Program-made: the position numbers and the translations under genes
The notes under the pieces: model-generated
What the model saw: only the letters and a program-made list of their open reading frames with translations
What the model was told of the DNA's origin: nothing
Databases searched by the model: none
Shown: positions 61,478 through 64,000 of the stretch, piece after piece
How the letters are laid out: each line of letters starts with the position of its first letter
How positions within the stretch are numbered: position 1 is the stretch's first letter
Assembly: GCA_002342665.1 (NCBI GenBank)
Contig: DDQK01000025.1
Coordinates: 1 to 64,000, forward strand
Direction: 5' to 3'
Source of the DNA: Prevotella sp. UBA2444
GTDB lineage: Bacteria > Bacteroidota > Bacteroidia > Bacteroidales > Bacteroidaceae
DNA length: 64,000 nt

Positions 61478-62031
61478 GAAAGATCTCCTATGGTAAAATT
61501 CTCAGGGTACTTGCCCTTGAAATCCTTATAATAGAGTTTGATGTCGCGCATGTCTTTTTCCAGGTCTCCGGAAGGGATGACCGTCTTCGTGCATTGGATA
61601 TGGCGCTTCTCGTAGTCGATGCCATACAGGAGAATCGGCATACCGGCCTTCAAGGCGATATAGTAGAAGCCTTTCTTCCAGTCGGCATTCTTCGAGCGAG
61701 TTCCCTCAGGGGTGATGCACAGATGGAATGTCGGCTGCGATTTCGCCGTCTCTGCCATCGAGTCTGTCATGCTCGAATGCTTCTGCCGATAGACAGGAAT
61801 GCCTCCGAGACGACGGAAGATGGGCCCTAAAGGCCAGAAGAACCACTCCTTCTTCATCAGAAAATTACTCTGCATACCTCTGGCTCCCACATAGAGCTGA
61901 CCAATGAGAAAATCCCAATTGCTCGTATGGGGTGCCAGACAGATAATAAACTTGTCAGGGTGTTCCTGCGTTACTTCAGCAGTCCACCCCATACGCTTGT
62001 ACAGCAACCAGTTACAAAACCTTCTCCACAT
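61474..62031 (-). CDS. PlsC-like 1-acylglycerol-3-phosphate acyltransferase family protein
   Basis: A 185-residue membrane-associated acyltransferase. The HxxxxD motif is APHTSNWDFLIG (His-Thr-Ser-Asn-Trp-Asp), followed by FRRLGGIPVYR and the TPEGTRSK motif that binds phosphate. It is short, as in the compact bacterial subgroup. It may acylate a phospholipid or another lipid precursor. The gene directly follows the small gene at 62032 (adjacent without gap) and overlaps the amidase start by 4 bp. Confidence 0.85.
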   Translation of the reverse strand: MWRRFCNWLLYKRMGWTAEVTQEHPDKFIICLAPHTSNWDFLIGQLYVGARGMQSNFLMKKEWFFWPLGPIFRRLGGIPVYRQKHSSMTDSMAETAKSQPTFHLCITPEGTRSKNADWKKGFYYIALKAGMPILLYGIDYEKRHIQCTKTVIPSGDLEKDMRDIKLYYKDFKGKYPENFTIGDLS

Positions 62032-62298
62032 CTATCCGTTGAGTTGATTGATAAAGTCTCCTACCTGTGCTGCAAACTTCTCCCTCAAGTCTCTGTAATA
62101 GTCCTTGGGCTTCATTCCGGGTTCGGGATGTGACACGCGGCTGATATAATTTCTCTCCGTCAGCACAATCGATGAGAATATCGCCTCTGCATTGTTCTTC
62201 AGGTGACTAGGTCCATAAAGGGAAATCGCCACAGCCTCGGTCAACAGTTCCTCGCAGACCATGTGGATTCCTCGCTTCAGATTTCTTTTGTTTGCCAT
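62032..62298 (-). CDS. Small hypothetical protein (88 aa)
   Basis: A soluble, mostly helical protein (MANKRNLKRGIHMVCEELLTEAVAI). I do not recognise the family. ATG 62298 is preferred because an upstream in-frame ATG at 62385 lies above the promoter. A consensus promoter is visible on the minus strand: TTTG (62372-62369), a 19-bp spacer and TATCTTTG (62349-62342). It is the first gene of the row that continues through the acyltransferase, amidase, 114-aa gene, YgiQ and PP2C-like genes. Confidence 0.7.
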   Translation of the reverse strand: MANKRNLKRGIHMVCEELLTEAVAISLYGPSHLKNNAEAIFSSIVLTERNYISRVSHPEPGMKPKDYYRDLREKFAAQVGDFINQLNG

Positions 62299-62420
62299 AA
62301 ATAATTTCTCCTTCTTGGTTGATTTTGTTATATTCAGTAAGCAAAGATACGGAAAATTATCCAAGGCACAAAGGGAATGATACAAAAAAAATATTAAATA
62401 GATGAAATTAGGCCCTTTTC

Positions 62421-62453
62421 TTTGCTTTTTCTGACAAAAAATGCTTAATTTTG
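62421..62453 (+). promoter_or_regulatory. Promoter of the PPi-phosphofructokinase gene
   Basis: TTTG at 62421-62424, a 21-bp spacer, then TAATTTTG at 62446-62453. The ATG is 92 bp downstream; the leader is AT-rich. Confidence 0.7.
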
Positions 62454-62545
62454 CGGCAATTTATGGTGAAAATGAATAATGAATTAATGAAATAATGAAT
62501 TATTGCAGAATTTAATCATCTCATTTTAAATTAATAAAAAGTAAT

Positions 62546-64000
62546 ATGGAAAAAAGTGCATTGCAGTTGGCGAGAGCCGCTTATCAGCCCAAGTTGCCGA
62601 AGGCTCTTCAGGGTGCAGTCAAAGTCAAGGAAGGTCAGCCCACACAGAGCGTAGGCGACCAGGAAGAGATCAAGAAGTTGTTCCCCAACACCTATGGTAT
62701 GCCTATCGTACAGTTTGAACCTGCCACAGAGGCCAATACCCAGAAAATGAACGTGGGTATCATCCTCAGCGGTGGCCAGGCTCCTGGTGGTCACAATGTT
62801 ATCACTGGTCTCTTCGACCAAATCAAGAAGCTCAACCCCGAGAACCGTCTCTTCGGATTCATCCTCGGCCCTGGTGGTCTGGTTGACCATAATTATATGG
62901 AACTCACCAAGGAGATCATCGACGAGTATCGCAACACTGGTGGCTTCGACATGATCGGCTCCGGACGTACGAAGCTCGAGAAGGTAGACCAGTTCGAGAA
63001 GGGACTGGAGATTATCCGTCAGCTCGACATCAAGGCCATCGTCATCATTGGTGGCGACGACTCCAACACTAACGCCTGCGTGCTGGCTGAGTACTATGCC
63101 GCCAAGAACTACGGCGTACAGGTGATCGGCTGCCCGAAGACCATCGACGGCGACCTGAAGAATTCGCAGATTGAGACCTCTTTTGGTTTCGATACAGCCT
63201 GCAAGACCTATTCGGAGCTGATTGGCAATATCGAGCGTGACTGTAACTCTGCCCGCAAGTACTGGCACTTCATCAAGGTCATGGGACGCTCGGCCAGCCA
63301 CATCGCACTGGAGTGCGCCCTGCAGACCCAGCCCAACATCTGCCTCGTCTCGGAGGAGATTGAGGCCAAGGGCATGAGCCTCGACGATATCGTGGAGTAC
63401 ATTGCCAATGCTGTGTGCGTGCGTGCTGCTGACGGCAACAACTTCGGTACCGTCATCATCCCTGAGGGTGTAATCGAGTTCATCCCGGCCATCAAGAAGC
63501 TCATCGCTCAGCTCAACGACGTGCTTTCGATGCCTGAGGCCAAGAACCTCGACCGTCATGAGTCCATCGATTTCGTCAAGGCTCACCTGACGACCGAGAA
63601 CCTTGCCGTGTTCAACTCCCTGCCCACTGGTGTGGCCCGTCAGCTGGCTCTCGACCGCGACCCCCACGGCAACGTGCAGGTATCGCTCATCGAGACCGAG
63701 AAGCTGCTCTCCACAATGGTGGCCCAGAAGCTCGAGAAGATGAAGAAGGTAGGCAAGTACTCTGGCAAGTTCTCTGCCCTGCACCATTTCTTCGGCTACG
63801 AGGGACGCTGCGCTGCCCCCTCCAACTTCGACGCCGACTACTGCTATGCCCTGGGTACATCGGCAGCTCAGCTGATTGCCAACGGCAAGACTGGCTACAT
63901 GGCCATCGTGAAGAATACCACGGCTCCTGCCGAGCAATGGATTGCTGGTGGTGTGCCCATCACGATGATGATGAACATGGAGCGTCGCAACGGCGAGATG
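62546..64000 (+). CDS. pfp: Pyrophosphate-dependent 6-phosphofructokinase (3' end outside window)
   Basis: The frame runs 485 codons from ATG 62546 to the right edge without a stop; the family is about 550 residues, so about 65 are missing. It phosphorylates fructose-6-phosphate using pyrophosphate, reversibly. Motifs: GIILSGGQAPGGHNVI, IGGDDSNTNACVLAE (Asp replacing the Gly of ATP enzymes, marking PPi use), and CPKTIDGDLKNSQIETSFGFDTA with the catalytic Asp. GRSASHIALECALQT and the long insert around PEGVIEFIP fit the long PFP clade. A 468-codon frame on the other strand is its shadow. Confidence 0.95.
   Translation, partial: MEKSALQLARAAYQPKLPKALQGAVKVKEGQPTQSVGDQEEIKKLFPNTYGMPIVQFEPATEANTQKMNVGIILSGGQAPGGHNVITGLFDQIKKLNPENRLFGFILGPGGLVDHNYMELTKEIIDEYRNTGGFDMIGSGRTKLEKVDQFEKGLEIIRQLDIKAIVIIGGDDSNTNACVLAEYYAAKNYGVQVIGCPKTIDGDLKNSQIETSFGFDTACKTYSELIGNIERDCNSARKYWHFIKVMGRSASHIALECALQTQPNICLVSEEIEAKGMSLDDIVEYIANAVCVRAADGNNFGTVIIPEGVIEFIPAIKKLIAQLNDVLSMPEAKNLDRHESIDFVKAHLTTENLAVFNSLPTGVARQLALDRDPHGNVQVSLIETEKLLSTMVAQKLEKMKKVGKYSGKFSALHHFFGYEGRCAAPSNFDADYCYALGTSAAQLIANGKTGYMAIVKNTTAPAEQWIAGGVPITMMMNMERRNGEM

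Noticed and set aside
62531..63937. 468-codon open frame on the minus strand
   Set aside because: It is the shadow of the PPi-phosphofructokinase gene on the plus strand, which has clear catalytic motifs; the minus translation has no recognisable domain.
1..64000. Insertion sequences or prophage
   Set aside because: No transposase, integrase or phage structural gene was found in either strand of the window; only small repeats suggest mobility.

Overview
The window looks like chromosomal DNA of a Prevotella-type member of the Bacteroidales. The signs are promoters of the Bacteroidetes pattern (TTTG, about 18-21 bp, TAnnTTTG), two type IX secretion components (plug protein and PorD), family-specific genes (DUF4301, DUF3127), a pyrophosphate-dependent phosphofructokinase and weak Shine-Dalgarno sites. 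Species cannot be named from the sequence alone.

Layout. (1) 1-5.5 kb is a defence-like island: the end of a metallo-beta-lactamase-fold gene, a four-helix-bundle protein, a tRNA-like fold, then a tight pair made of a SEFIR/TIR-type protein and a large HD plus Hsp90-type ATPase. It ends at a broken start of a class II glutamine amidotransferase gene. (2) 5.5-22.5 kb is a surface polysaccharide cluster behind a clear promoter and a 150-nt leader: UDP-glucose dehydrogenase, flippase, acetyltransferase, polymerase, three glycosyltransferases, an exported beta-helix protein, an initiating phosphoglycosyl transferase, a PLP aminotransferase, and then a probable galacturonokinase, a sugar-phosphate nucleotidyltransferase and a UDP-glucuronate epimerase. 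The middle part (7-16.7 kb) is AT-rich and looks transferred. (3) 22.6-25.9 kb is a compact three-gene cassette (DUF262, DUF3696-type ATPase, unknown protein) with its own -7 box and terminator, a candidate defence system. (4) 25.9-30.7 kb holds a DEAH helicase carrying repeat insertions and a membrane-spanning propeller-AraC regulator. (5) 30.7-64 kb is GC-richer housekeeping DNA: T9SS plug, galE, ispE, dnaB, a pseudo-protease/TPR protein, recN, porD, an exonuclease, dnaN, an SSB-like protein, DUF4301, relA, nadE, clpC, gyrA, a TPR protein, tRNA-Arg(UCU), a PP2C-like protein, a YgiQ radical SAM protein, a cell-wall amidase, an acyltransferase and the start of PPi-phosphofructokinase (runs off the right edge).

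The most unusual theme is repeats inside genes. Short palindromic or tandem repeats sit in frame inside at least five coding sequences: the aminotransferase, the sugar kinase, the epimerase, the helicase (several copies) and ispE. Related copies or half-copies lie between genes. Two 185-bp intergenic repeats upstream of sugar-nucleotide genes show compensatory base changes in their stems. The two best candidates for undescribed systems are the SEFIR/HD-Hsp90 pair and the DUF262/DUF3696/unknown trio.
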